From Butyrivibrio hungatei DSM 14810 (GTDB taxonomy: Bacteria; Bacillota; Clostridia; Lachnospirales; Lachnospiraceae): DNA of 64,000 bases. How positions within the stretch are numbered: the first letter of the stretch is position 1; the number at the start of each line of letters is the position of its first letter. This document shows, one piece after another, positions 53,302 to 62,301 of this stretch. The position numbers were made by a program, and so were the translations under genes. Where the stretch lies: the NCBI RefSeq assembly GCF_900143205.1, contig NZ_FRDH01000013.1, positions 39,086 to 103,085 of the forward strand. The letters run 5' to 3'. The notes below the pieces were generated by a model that saw only the letters and a program-made list of their open reading frames with translations, did no database searches and was not told the DNA's origin.

Positions 53302-54276
53302 TCACTTACTAACTTTTGTTTCTAACGCCAGGAACAATCCATATAATTTGCCACATATATAATCAATTATTTTCTGAACTGGAATAGATAATAACATAAT
53401 TGTAATCAACGTCAGAATCATGCTCTTTCCATATCCAAGTCCATGCTCAAAGAAAAATCTTCCTGTCAAAATCAGAACTACCATGTGAATGATATACATA
53501 GCCATGTAGTTTTTTAGGAATGGAATCTTAGCAATAGCATCTAATAGCCTATTACTTTCTTTCCTAGGTGAAAAAGCAATTACAGTAAAGCATGCAGTAA
53601 GCACATTAATAATGTAAATCCAAAGCGATTCATCATAAGCACTCAACAGATAATTTGCTCCCCAAGCAGCAAACAAGATTCCCACTCTAAAGAATATGCT
53701 ATTTGTAATCGTTTGATATGCTTTATTATCTCCTAATAAAGTAATCAAATAACCGCACAGACACGCAGCCACAAAAAGCTGTCCAATTACAGTAAGAAAT
53801 ACCATTTCAAATATAACTGTGATAAGATCTGCTTTCCCTCTACTATTAATCTGAACTAAGATACTTCCCAAAAAGAAAGCCTGCATACACCAGTATGGAG
53901 GAAAGATCTTTCCTCCTATGATCAACGATTGTACAATCACATCTTCAAAACCAATTGGAGCAAAAATATCTGTAAAGCTTCCAAGTCCAAAATATATTAA
54001 ATTGATAAATGCCCCTGAAATGAAAAAATAGATATATCTTTTTAATATCCAATTTCCAATTCTTTCTTCTTTTACTTTTGAAGCAAATATGCCAAGTACT
54101 ATTGCAAATATACACACATGATACTTTCCCATATCAAATATTTTAAGAAAGAGATCGTATATCATATTATGCCTAATATAATATTCACCGTATGTTCCCA
54201 GAAAATGCCCAGCACAAACGCTGATAAATGCTAGTATTCTAAGCAAATCATATTGAATAAATCGTGCTTTTTTCAT
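53302..54276 (-). CDS. Acyltransferase family 3 membrane protein (OafA-like)
   Basis: About 324 residues with ten predicted helices. YDLLRILAFISVCAGH near the N-terminus carries the conserved Arg and His of acyltransferase-3 proteins, which O-acetylate surface sugars. It lacks a fused SGNH domain. ATG 54276 is preferred over the TTG at 54294; GGGAG is 11 bases upstream. It begins the more A/T-rich part of the window. Confidence 0.83.
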   Translation of the reverse strand: MKKARFIQYDLLRILAFISVCAGHFLGTYGEYYIRHNMIYDLFLKIFDMGKYHVCIFAIVLGIFASKVKEERIGNWILKRYIYFFISGAFINLIYFGLGSFTDIFAPIGFEDVIVQSLIIGGKIFPPYWCMQAFFLGSILVQINSRGKADLITVIFEMVFLTVIGQLFVAACLCGYLITLLGDNKAYQTITNSIFFRVGILFAAWGANYLLSAYDESLWIYIINVLTACFTVIAFSPRKESNRLLDAIAKIPFLKNYMAMYIIHMVVLILTGRFFFEHGLGYGKSMILTLITIMLLSIPVQKIIDYICGKLYGLFLALETKVSK

Positions 54277-54301
54277 AGGTCGCCAAACTCCCAAAAAATA
54301 T

Positions 54302-56179
54302 TTATGAAATTAATTTGAGCGAAACCTTTTTTCCCTCCCTCTCTACTTCATAAACGCTCTTTTCTTTTATTTCATCTGGATTATCAAATAAAGTTCCATA
54401 TTTTAGCTCGAAATCATCATCTATAGACTGAATATAAACATAATTATACTTCTCAGCAATTTCGTTCGATAATTCTTCTACAGTACATTCAATCGGTCCA
54501 TTATTATCATTCATCATATCATATATAAAGTTTGTTCTAGCAGGAAACATCGTGTAGAAAAACTCTCTGTCAGAATATCCATAAACAGGTTCTTCATCAA
54601 TAAAGTAAATCATATCTCCGCTATTAATTTCTACGCCTGCTTTTTCAAAAGCGCTATAATCTCCAGCATAATGTTTAAAAAATATCCCTCTATAAAACTC
54701 GCTAGCATTAGAAATTAAAAGCAACAGAATAAAAGCCACTAAAACATGCAGATATGATGATTTTTCATTGTAAATAACAAGTGCCAAAAAAATCAGGAAT
54801 ATAACTACTATTTCCCAAGGTATCAAGTACCTCTGAATAAGGCCTTCGATATAGTCTCTATATGGGCCAATAGACTTAATATGTATTGTGAGCATTGCTA
54901 GCAAATAAAGACACATACTGACAACTGTAAAAAAGGTAATATAATTAATCTCCAAATATTTACCTCTTTGGTACTGTTTGAGATATGCTACAAACAGTAA
55001 AGCAACCACCATGAATATTCCATAAGATAAAATAATATGGTCTCCAGTACTTTTAATTGTAAATAAATCTTCACATAGCCTAGCCATCACTGCGTAACTA
55101 TATGCGCCAATTCTGCCAAGATAGCCCACACAAAAAATAAAAACAGCACCCGCAACTGCAAAAGCTTCCACTATTATCACGATTTGTTTTGTACTACCAC
55201 GTAATTTAATTGTTTTTTCAAACACCACATTAAGAAACATAGCACCAATCAAAGCTATGATAGGTACAAGGAATATTCCCTGCTGGAATTTAAACCAAGA
55301 TAAACATACTAAAGATGAGGCTACTGCATATCCTCCCAAGTAGACATACCATTCTGTCATCTTCTTTGAATAAATTGCAGTTATACACACTATCGCCAGT
55401 GCTGCAAACAAAAAGCCTAATCTCTTAGATAAGCAAATAGCAAGCAAACTTGCTAAAGCAGACACATAATATAATTTGTCTTTTGTCTCAATATGCGCTA
55501 AGACATTCTGCATAAAATAACACAAAAGCAAAGCAATTAGCCCATCTGCAAGAATATGGTCAAATCCTTCCAATCCTGATAACACATGAAAAAGTGGAAG
55601 AAGCACCAACATCCCCAGAAACTTTGGAGCAGTCATTTTAGACTTAACATGCGCAAAAACAGGAAGTAATAGTGATATTTTTAATACTGAATTGCCAAAG
55701 AAAGAAATACTATCAGAATACTCCCTCCAGGTCATCATAGAAAAATAATTAATCAAAGGCATAAATGGCGGATGATCTCCAGACATAGCAGTAGCATTAT
55801 CAGAAAATAGTTTTTGAAAATAATAGTATCCCTTTGCCATTAATCCCCAACAATAAAATTCATCGGGATGATTTAAGCATCTATTGTGACTATAATAGAA
55901 AAAAAATACTAGATATATACAGAATGCTAAGCTTCCCCATGTCAGCAACGAAGTCCTTACATTTTTCCTATCTTTGATCGTCAAATAGATAAGATACCCA
56001 AGTGATACTATCATAATGCCTATAGTAAAATATAATCCTAATGTAAGGTGTCCCATCAATCCAAATGCATAAATCAAAAGAATAAACAACAATAGCGATA
56101 GCGCTATCATTTCTTCAATTTTCTTATGAAATTTTATAGCAAGCACTGCTGCCAATATAGCTCCACCAATAATTCCCAT
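54302..56179 (-). CDS. Large polytopic membrane protein (GT-C-like), paralog of the next gene
   Basis: A 625-residue protein with fourteen or so membrane segments and a C-terminal soluble end (~500-625). The first outside loop reads NHPDEFYCWGLMAKGYY, then GDHPPFMPLIN. The gene at 56192 has the parallel SVDEFMHWGNFLRETYR, so both share a D-E-F-x2-WG motif and equal length. This is the expected place of the catalytic acid of GT-C enzymes. The sequence is visibly richer in A/T than the 14-42 kb part. Confidence 0.6.
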   Translation of the reverse strand: MGIIGGAILAAVLAIKFHKKIEEMIALSLLLFILLIYAFGLMGHLTLGLYFTIGIMIVSLGYLIYLTIKDRKNVRTSLLTWGSLAFCIYLVFFFYYSHNRCLNHPDEFYCWGLMAKGYYYFQKLFSDNATAMSGDHPPFMPLINYFSMMTWREYSDSISFFGNSVLKISLLLPVFAHVKSKMTAPKFLGMLVLLPLFHVLSGLEGFDHILADGLIALLLCYFMQNVLAHIETKDKLYYVSALASLLAICLSKRLGFLFAALAIVCITAIYSKKMTEWYVYLGGYAVASSLVCLSWFKFQQGIFLVPIIALIGAMFLNVVFEKTIKLRGSTKQIVIIVEAFAVAGAVFIFCVGYLGRIGAYSYAVMARLCEDLFTIKSTGDHIILSYGIFMVVALLFVAYLKQYQRGKYLEINYITFFTVVSMCLYLLAMLTIHIKSIGPYRDYIEGLIQRYLIPWEIVVIFLIFLALVIYNEKSSYLHVLVAFILLLLISNASEFYRGIFFKHYAGDYSAFEKAGVEINSGDMIYFIDEEPVYGYSDREFFYTMFPARTNFIYDMMNDNNGPIECTVEELSNEIAEKYNYVYIQSIDDDFELKYGTLFDNPDEIKEKSVYEVEREGKKVSLKLIS

Positions 56180-56191
56180 AGTTTCTCACCT

Positions 56192-58066
56192 TTAATATGT
56201 TATTATCTTTCCGCCATCATAGCTCACTTTATATATTTCACCTCTAACAACGTCTTCAGGGTTAGCAAATATTCCGCTATATTCCCCTATAAAAGCGTTA
56301 TCTATATTCATAAAATATACGTAGTCGTAACTTATAATCCACTTAGTAAGTTCTTCACATGAATATTCTCTACTGAGCGTATCTTCTTCACTCGTAGCTT
56401 TCCCCGGATAAGCAAATCCCATTTCTCTTGGATAGCCATAATAATTAACTGCATCCTCAGCAATAACATTTTCTCCACGTATAACAACAGCAACCGTCTT
56501 ATCTTCTGGAACGATATTACAAATGTGATTTGCCTCATTTAAATAAAGAGCTTTATCTCCTGATAGAATACCTGGAATAATCTGATCATAATCCAAAAAG
56601 AAAAATGCATTCTGCAAAAATACTATTCCTATCGCAGGTATAACTATTGTTTTTTCCTTTGAAAAGTAGAACACTATCGCTACTGCCAGAAATACAGCTG
56701 AAATAGCAAATGTACCCATATATCTGTCATAGCTTGCCAGTTCCCTTGCTTCATATTCACTAAAGCCTGTCATATATAGATAGTACATCAAAAAACCATA
56801 CGCTAGTCCAGCAAGAAATATCCATAGCGCAGATATACGAATTTTTCTGATATAGTCTCTCTTCTCACCCATGTAGGAGTATAGCAAGAGCAAAGCAACA
56901 ATTAGTAAAATCAGCTGAACATACGGTATCCGGCTAACCAAACCGCGAGATATCAATGCTGAAAGGTAGCTTTTCTCAACATCATTCTGCCATGCAATTG
57001 TTCCGTCATGAGCAAGCACTATAAGTAGCGAAGAAATTCCATGTGCTCCATAGCTCTGTCCTCCGCTAGATTTGCCAAGAAAAGTCTGAGCATAAACATT
57101 ATACATTTTCCATGTAGCCAGCGGAATAAACGTCAACACCGCACTAGCTCCTATAACTTTAGAAACAGTATGTGATACTCGCACGCTTTCCTGATAAAAA
57201 ATCATGTATACAGCATAGAAAATTACTATCATCGGCAAAAATGCTAACGCCGTCATCTTTGATAGAATCAAAATGGTCATAGCCAATGTAGCTTCAAACA
57301 GCGTATATATTGTTCTTTCACCTGTGATGACAATCCACATGCAATAGAATACAAGTACACCATAAATGTAATCTTGATAGATTGTATGGTAGAAAAGTAA
57401 TCCCGAAAAGAATAGTGGAATAGTAAGTGTTATAAATGTCTTTACAGCAACACTGATTGGCTTGATATGTTCCTCACGTCTGACAGTTCTGGTAATCATA
57501 GGAAGTAGCATGCTCACCTGTAGCATCTGTATTCCTCTATATGCATTTGCTTCACTTAGCCTAAGAGAAAGTTTGCACCATAATGCTTCAAACAAAGTGA
57601 TTGCAGGCACATAATCTTTATGATAAAACGGAGCTGGCGAGGTAACATATAAAGCATCTAATCTATAAGTTTCTCTAAGAAAATTACCCCAGTGCATAAA
57701 CTCATCTACTGAGTGGTAATGTTTTCCCATGTTTATAGTATAAATCAACAAATAAACTATCACAGCTAACACGAATTCAGGATAACAATCCTTCATCTTG
57801 CTATGTAATATAGACCATGACCTATTCTTAAACATAAAAAAAGCATAGCTTGAAATCGCTAATACTATACCTATCACAATTCCTAAGCTAACACTGTTAA
57901 TCACCATACCTGTAAATAACATCAAAAGCATCTGTATACAAAAAGCTGGTGCCATGCTCTCTGCATACCTTCTATTAAACTGAATTGAATAAGCCCCTGT
58001 CACTAAACACATATAGAGAAAAGGGAATAATATACCAAGTACAGTTACCATACCAATTATCCTCAA
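56192..58066 (-). CDS. Large polytopic membrane protein (GT-C-like), paralog of the previous gene
   Basis: A 624-residue protein with the same layout as its neighbour: membrane segments to ~490, the loop motif SVDEFMHWGNF, and a soluble C-terminal end with YDYVYFMNID, matching YNYVYIQSID in the other. Such duplicated membrane enzymes may add two different lipid-linked sugars. It is coupled to the gene at 58063 by a four-base overlap. Confidence 0.6.
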   Translation of the reverse strand: MRIIGMVTVLGILFPFLYMCLVTGAYSIQFNRRYAESMAPAFCIQMLLMLFTGMVINSVSLGIVIGIVLAISSYAFFMFKNRSWSILHSKMKDCYPEFVLAVIVYLLIYTINMGKHYHSVDEFMHWGNFLRETYRLDALYVTSPAPFYHKDYVPAITLFEALWCKLSLRLSEANAYRGIQMLQVSMLLPMITRTVRREEHIKPISVAVKTFITLTIPLFFSGLLFYHTIYQDYIYGVLVFYCMWIVITGERTIYTLFEATLAMTILILSKMTALAFLPMIVIFYAVYMIFYQESVRVSHTVSKVIGASAVLTFIPLATWKMYNVYAQTFLGKSSGGQSYGAHGISSLLIVLAHDGTIAWQNDVEKSYLSALISRGLVSRIPYVQLILLIVALLLLYSYMGEKRDYIRKIRISALWIFLAGLAYGFLMYYLYMTGFSEYEARELASYDRYMGTFAISAVFLAVAIVFYFSKEKTIVIPAIGIVFLQNAFFFLDYDQIIPGILSGDKALYLNEANHICNIVPEDKTVAVVIRGENVIAEDAVNYYGYPREMGFAYPGKATSEEDTLSREYSCEELTKWIISYDYVYFMNIDNAFIGEYSGIFANPEDVVRGEIYKVSYDGGKIITY

Positions 58067-59439
58067 TATAAATACACGCTACATACAGCAACAAAATTGG
58101 CCAAGACTACAAATCCTGTAGCAATCACCATTAAAGATCTACATAATACAAGTACCTTTTCATTATCCTTTTTTATTTCAGGCACAAAGGCCTCAGCCAT
58201 CAGTAACAAAACAAAAATAATAGCAAAATCAGCAAAAATAAAAGTTCTCTTGCCAGATGTAAACACTGTTGGAGAAAAGCCTAATGTAAGCCTAGATATA
58301 ATACCCGATACTATGATAGCACATGCTAAAAAGCCCTTTCTCTCATCATTAAAAAGGTTCAAAATGCTAAGAAGAAGCATCACTATCAAGAACATGTAGA
58401 TCACAAATGGAATATAAACAGCTGGGCTATTATAGTTAGTGGAATCCACGTATTTATTCTTGTCAAAAGCTTCAAACAGATCCACAATTTCTGGATAATA
58501 TCCATACACAAAATTCTTAAGAATATTCCAAAAGATAATGAAGGTAAATGGTACTACACCTTCAATCATCAGTATAATGTTGTCCTTGTTTTTTGCCAAT
58601 GTAAGGGCACACACAACAAAGCATAATACAAACCAGAATACATCATGTGTATATAGATTAATAAATGCAGAATTCACCCCAAGTACAGCTTTATCAATTA
58701 CTGTAAATGAAGTATAATTTGGAAACCAAAAAGTTATATTAGAAATCTTTCTTGCTTCATTACCTGGACACGTGAGGGCAAAAACAATGCCACATGTACA
58801 CATAACCAATTGAAGCGCTGTATATACCACATACTTAGATGAAAATTTCTTATCCCAAAACATCAAAAAGCAAAACGTTGCTAAGATACAAGTATAGAAA
58901 ACAGCGCACACTTCCAAATCCACTGCAAAAATCAGACAAAGCAAGTAGAATACCCCTTCAATAATTCCTACCTTCGCCCCATCAAACATTTTCTTAAGTG
59001 ATACCATTGCTGTAATTCCGAAAGATAATGGCCAAAAATAAGTAATATAAGCCGTCATCCAGCCTGATCCAGCCATAAGTGCGACAGGATACATCAGCAT
59101 CAAGCATGTTAATACTCTATTATGCTTGTAGTCAGTAAGACGCATAAGTGATAGAAGTAACATAATATGCACAAGCCAATTTGCTATTCCAAAAAGTACC
59201 ATGTGCATTCCGTGAGCCAAAATAAAAAGCGGCAGTTCAATAAGTATTCTAGATGTCCAAGACATATACCTGATATACAATTCAGCCAATAAAGATGACA
59301 TGTTCATATCTTGAATTGCTCTAGCAAAGTAAGCAAGAGTATCTCCATAATACTCTTTCATAACAATCTGATATAAACCAATAAGCGCACCATATATCAA
59401 TATGTACTTTAGATTATCCCTCTTCTTTATTACATCCAA
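58063..59439 (-). CDS. Polytopic membrane protein, distant DUF6056-like
   Basis: A 458-residue protein with around eleven membrane segments. YGDTLAYFARAI in the first loop and GSGWMTAYITYFWPLSF later are a looser form of the landmarks in the other DUF6056-like proteins. It has no C-terminal soluble domain. It is next to two GT-C-like paralogs and a small membrane-anchored protein. Confidence 0.55.
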   Translation of the reverse strand: MDVIKKRDNLKYILIYGALIGLYQIVMKEYYGDTLAYFARAIQDMNMSSLLAELYIRYMSWTSRILIELPLFILAHGMHMVLFGIANWLVHIMLLLSLMRLTDYKHNRVLTCLMLMYPVALMAGSGWMTAYITYFWPLSFGITAMVSLKKMFDGAKVGIIEGVFYLLCLIFAVDLEVCAVFYTCILATFCFLMFWDKKFSSKYVVYTALQLVMCTCGIVFALTCPGNEARKISNITFWFPNYTSFTVIDKAVLGVNSAFINLYTHDVFWFVLCFVVCALTLAKNKDNIILMIEGVVPFTFIIFWNILKNFVYGYYPEIVDLFEAFDKNKYVDSTNYNSPAVYIPFVIYMFLIVMLLLSILNLFNDERKGFLACAIIVSGIISRLTLGFSPTVFTSGKRTFIFADFAIIFVLLLMAEAFVPEIKKDNEKVLVLCRSLMVIATGFVVLANFVAVCSVYLY

Positions 59440-59455
59440 AACTTATTTTTCTCCA

Positions 59456-59944
59456 TCAAACATCACTGTACTTGTACAAATTATCAGTCTTTACAAAGAT
59501 TTCTTTTCCGTCGACCTTTATTAGAAAGCCAATTTTATACTTATTCCTAAGCCCTGAATATCTATCAATCAGAACATCAAAATGAGTTGATGCAGCATAT
59601 AATCCGTTGTTATTCGCTCCATCAACAACTTCGCCATCTTCATTTATATTGCTCAATTTCACTGGTAATGAATACGCTTCATTGCTATCGTCCTGATAAA
59701 ACACTATCTTTGTTGGAAATGAAGTGGTAGAGTGTCCATCCATAGATAACGTACCAATAATATAATCATTGTCTGTATCTTTGTAATTAATCTCTTCGAT
59801 TGAGTATTCTATTTCCTTTGAAACAGAAGCTTTGCTAATATCTATTTTTCTAATTTTGCTGTAATGATAATATTGAAATATGCAACACAAAATAGTAAAC
59901 AATAACGAAAGTGTGATTATTACGAGTTTTAAAGCTTTTTTCAT
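59456..59944 (-). CDS. Small membrane-anchored protein of unknown function
   Basis: A 162-residue protein with one N-terminal membrane helix (~5-25) and an outside domain rich in Asp, Asn and Ser with beta-type pattern (SIEEINYKDTDNDYIIG, KYKIGFLIKVDG). I do not recognise a family. ATG 59944 is used because AGAGG is seven bases upstream. The gene is directly behind the broken gene at 59947, and its ribosome binding site overlaps that gene's stop. Confidence 0.65.
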   Translation of the reverse strand: MKKALKLVIITLSLLFTILCCIFQYYHYSKIRKIDISKASVSKEIEYSIEEINYKDTDNDYIIGTLSMDGHSTTSFPTKIVFYQDDSNEAYSLPVKLSNINEDGEVVDGANNNGLYAASTHFDVLIDRYSGLRNKYKIGFLIKVDGKEIFVKTDNLYKYSDV

Positions 59945-59946
59945 AT

Positions 59947-60420
59947 CTATTCCTCTATCTTTATTGCAAGGCTCTGTATCCAACCCCCACTAATAAGCTC
60001 CTGATTGTTTACATCAGCACCATCAGGGATATAAAAAACAGCCTCATCGATTAGTTCTCCATTCTTTGAACTATTTACCTGTATCTTAATTTGACCATCA
60101 ATCAGTTCCATTTCATCATTATTCACCACAATGCAATTCTTCACAACTTTATTAAAAATTGAATCCTGATATATTCTATCATCTCCTATAGTCAAATTAA
60201 CAAAATAGTCATTGTCACTTAAAAGCATCAAATACTGATCAAGCCCTGTTTGTTCCTTCAATCTTGTGTTCCTATAATTTTAATAGTCATCATACATCGA
60301 AAACCAACCTTTGTAGTTTTCATTTGTTCTATGATCCTCTATTCCATATTTATCTGCTAATACATTTCCTAAATATGCTGTTACTTTTTTTGCTCCTGCC
60401 CAATATTCCAAACGCAAAAT
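59947..60420 (-). pseudogene. 3' remnant of a gene with an internal stop, next to the IS element
   Basis: The 104-residue frame ending at 59947 begins only with a TTG at 60261, but the same frame continues upstream: EYWAGAKKVTAYLG and FSMYDDY, then a TAA, then NYRNTRLKEQTG. The text reads smoothly across the stop if TAA were TAT, so a single nonsense change is likely. The frame is closed at 60421, 67 bases from the end of the IS21 element, so the 5' part has been lost. The original function is unknown. Confidence 0.6.
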
Positions 60421-60614
60421 TTATGTGCTTATAAAAAAACAAAACGCCTAGGTTAATAACAAAGCTAAATGCTACTACAATGTTGAATGTCAAGTAAAAT
60501 TGACCCACTTTTACACTTAAATCTGACCCACCCCTAGATCCGCCAGTGCGATTTTGAGGGCGGGTCAGTTTTATTTATAAATCTCGATTTTTACACTGTG
60601 AATTGACCCACCTT

Positions 60615-61058
60615 TTAATGAGTTACCAGTGTGTATCCAGCACCGGTAAGTGCTGTTTTATCTATGATCATTGTCTTGCTCAAGGTATCCATGACAACAT
60701 ACCTGCTAAGTTCTAGTAGTCTGTCACCGATAAGTTCCTTCACGAGCTTCTCCATAGCCTCAGCCTTGGGAGCATTTCTTTCTATTTTGTCCTCGCATAT
60801 ATGTTGTGGTTTAACTGGGGAGCATAGTTCATCCATCGACATAAATAAGTTCTCATCTGCCTGTTTGCATTGCTCAGCTCTGAATCTGTCAGTTGTTTCG
60901 TCGTATCCCAGGGAATCCATGCTCTTCATTCTTGACAGCGTTGACCAAGGATACTTTATTCCAAATGACTCTCGGAGCGTTTGGTAAAGAGCATCCTTTC
61001 CGCCATTGTTGTATATTCCTGCAAGTTCAGGGAGATTTTTATCTCTTATTTTAACCAT
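60615..61058 (-). CDS. IS21 accessory protein 2, possible DNA-binding protein
   Basis: A 147-residue protein, last gene of the element. The N-terminus (LPELAGIYNNGGKDALYQTL, GIKYPWSTLSRMKS) looks like a helix-turn-helix, and the C-terminus is helical (EKLVKELIGDRLLELSRYV). I do not recognise a family. It overlaps the previous gene by 13 bases, so it belongs to the transposition operon and moves with it. A regulator or target-choice factor is a guess. Confidence 0.6.
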   Translation of the reverse strand: MVKIRDKNLPELAGIYNNGGKDALYQTLRESFGIKYPWSTLSRMKSMDSLGYDETTDRFRAEQCKQADENLFMSMDELCSPVKPQHICEDKIERNAPKAEAMEKLVKELIGDRLLELSRYVVMDTLSKTMIIDKTALTGAGYTLVTH

Positions 61059-61522
61059 GATAGTTCTCCTTCCGACAGCTTGCCCATTTCTGCTTCAGCC
61101 CATTCATCGAATGCTCTGGATAGAGCTCGTCCTTCTTCCATAAGGGCTTCAGCCTCTTCAATGAGCTTGTGTCTCCGAAGTACTTTCTCATATACATCTG
61201 ACTTATACGACAACTCATGAAGCTGCTTTCTCAGGCTTTTAATAGTGTCTTCACCTCTCAGTTCGGCAAGATATTCTTCTTTTTCTTCATCATCCATAGT
61301 GCTAAGGGTATCACGGATATCCTGTTCCTCCCTGTAAATGTCAAGAAAATCAATGTAGTTTCCATGGCCGTCTTCAGCATTGCATGAGTTCTCGTGCACA
61401 CTGTTGCCAGCAGCAACCCATTCATGAAGAACCTTCCTTTCTGCCTCATTCATTGGTGTGGATTTTTCATATCTATTCAGCTCATCCTGCAGGAATCGCT
61501 GTCTATCGCTTGTTATGTTCAT
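61046..61522 (-). CDS. IS21 accessory protein 1, charged helical protein
   Basis: A 158-residue acidic, mostly helical protein with likely coiled coil at ~95-150 (LRKQLHELSYKSDVYEKVL, RRHKLIEEAEALMEEG). Overlaps istB by four bases. No family recognised. It lies inside the element ends, so it is part of the mobile unit and not a chromosomal gene. Confidence 0.6.
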   Translation of the reverse strand: MNITSDRQRFLQDELNRYEKSTPMNEAERKVLHEWVAAGNSVHENSCNAEDGHGNYIDFLDIYREEQDIRDTLSTMDDEEKEEYLAELRGEDTIKSLRKQLHELSYKSDVYEKVLRRHKLIEEAEALMEEGRALSRAFDEWAEAEMGKLSEGELSWLK

Positions 61523-62301
61523 TTTTCTGTACCTTTCTGTTTTTTAACACTTATTTTTGACCCTTTGACACGGTAACTGTCTCCCGTTATACTAAGCACA
61601 TGGCAGTGATGCAGCAGGCGGTCAAGTATTGCAGTTGCCGCAAGCTGTCCGGTAAATACTTCATCCCATCTACCCATTGGGAGATTAGTGGTGATAATGA
61701 GGGAGCTTTTTTCGTATCGTTGACGGATGATCTGGAAAAACATGCTCTCTCTTTCTTTGTCCATTTTTATGTATGAAAGTTCGTCTATTATCAGAAGCTC
61801 AATACGATTCAGCTTATCAAGCATCTGCTGGAGATTCCCGGCAAGCATCTCATCATAAAGCCTGTCGACAAGTTCCTTTGCATTAACAAAAAGGACTTTC
61901 CTGCCTCTTCTGCAGGCGTTACGACCTATTCCCGTAGCAATCATACTCTTACCAACTCCAGGTGGCCCAATGATTATGATATTTTCACGGTTATCCAGGA
62001 AAGTAAGCTTTCCGAGTTCATCGATCTTATCCTTATCCAGCGACGGATTAAAGCTGTAATCAATGTCCTCAAGAGAAGATGCATTATCAAAACCGGCTTT
62101 CACAAGAAGCTTTTCTGTTCTACGGCTGGCTTTTCCACTGTCTTCAAGTTCCAATAGCCTGAGGAGAAAATCCATATATCCCAGTGATTCCTGTGTTGCT
62201 TCTTCAATGATGTCTTTATATTGGGCGCGCATATCTACGAGCTTGAACTGCTTCATCTTTGCTTCTATGTATGCGCTTTTGTGTTCTGTGTCGTTAAGCA
62301 T
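61519..62301 (-). CDS. istB: IS21 helper ATPase IstB
   Basis: A 260-residue AAA+ ATPase: Walker A GPPGVGKS (112-119), Walker B LLIIDELSY (~168-176) and sensor-1 region IITTNLPMGRW. IstB loads on DNA and directs the transposase to target sites. It overlaps istA by eight bases, the usual arrangement. Length matches the family. Confidence 0.95.
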   Translation of the reverse strand: MLNDTEHKSAYIEAKMKQFKLVDMRAQYKDIIEEATQESLGYMDFLLRLLELEDSGKASRRTEKLLVKAGFDNASSLEDIDYSFNPSLDKDKIDELGKLTFLDNRENIIIIGPPGVGKSMIATGIGRNACRRGRKVLFVNAKELVDRLYDEMLAGNLQQMLDKLNRIELLIIDELSYIKMDKERESMFFQIIRQRYEKSSLIITTNLPMGRWDEVFTGQLAATAILDRLLHHCHVLSITGDSYRVKGSKISVKKQKGTEK

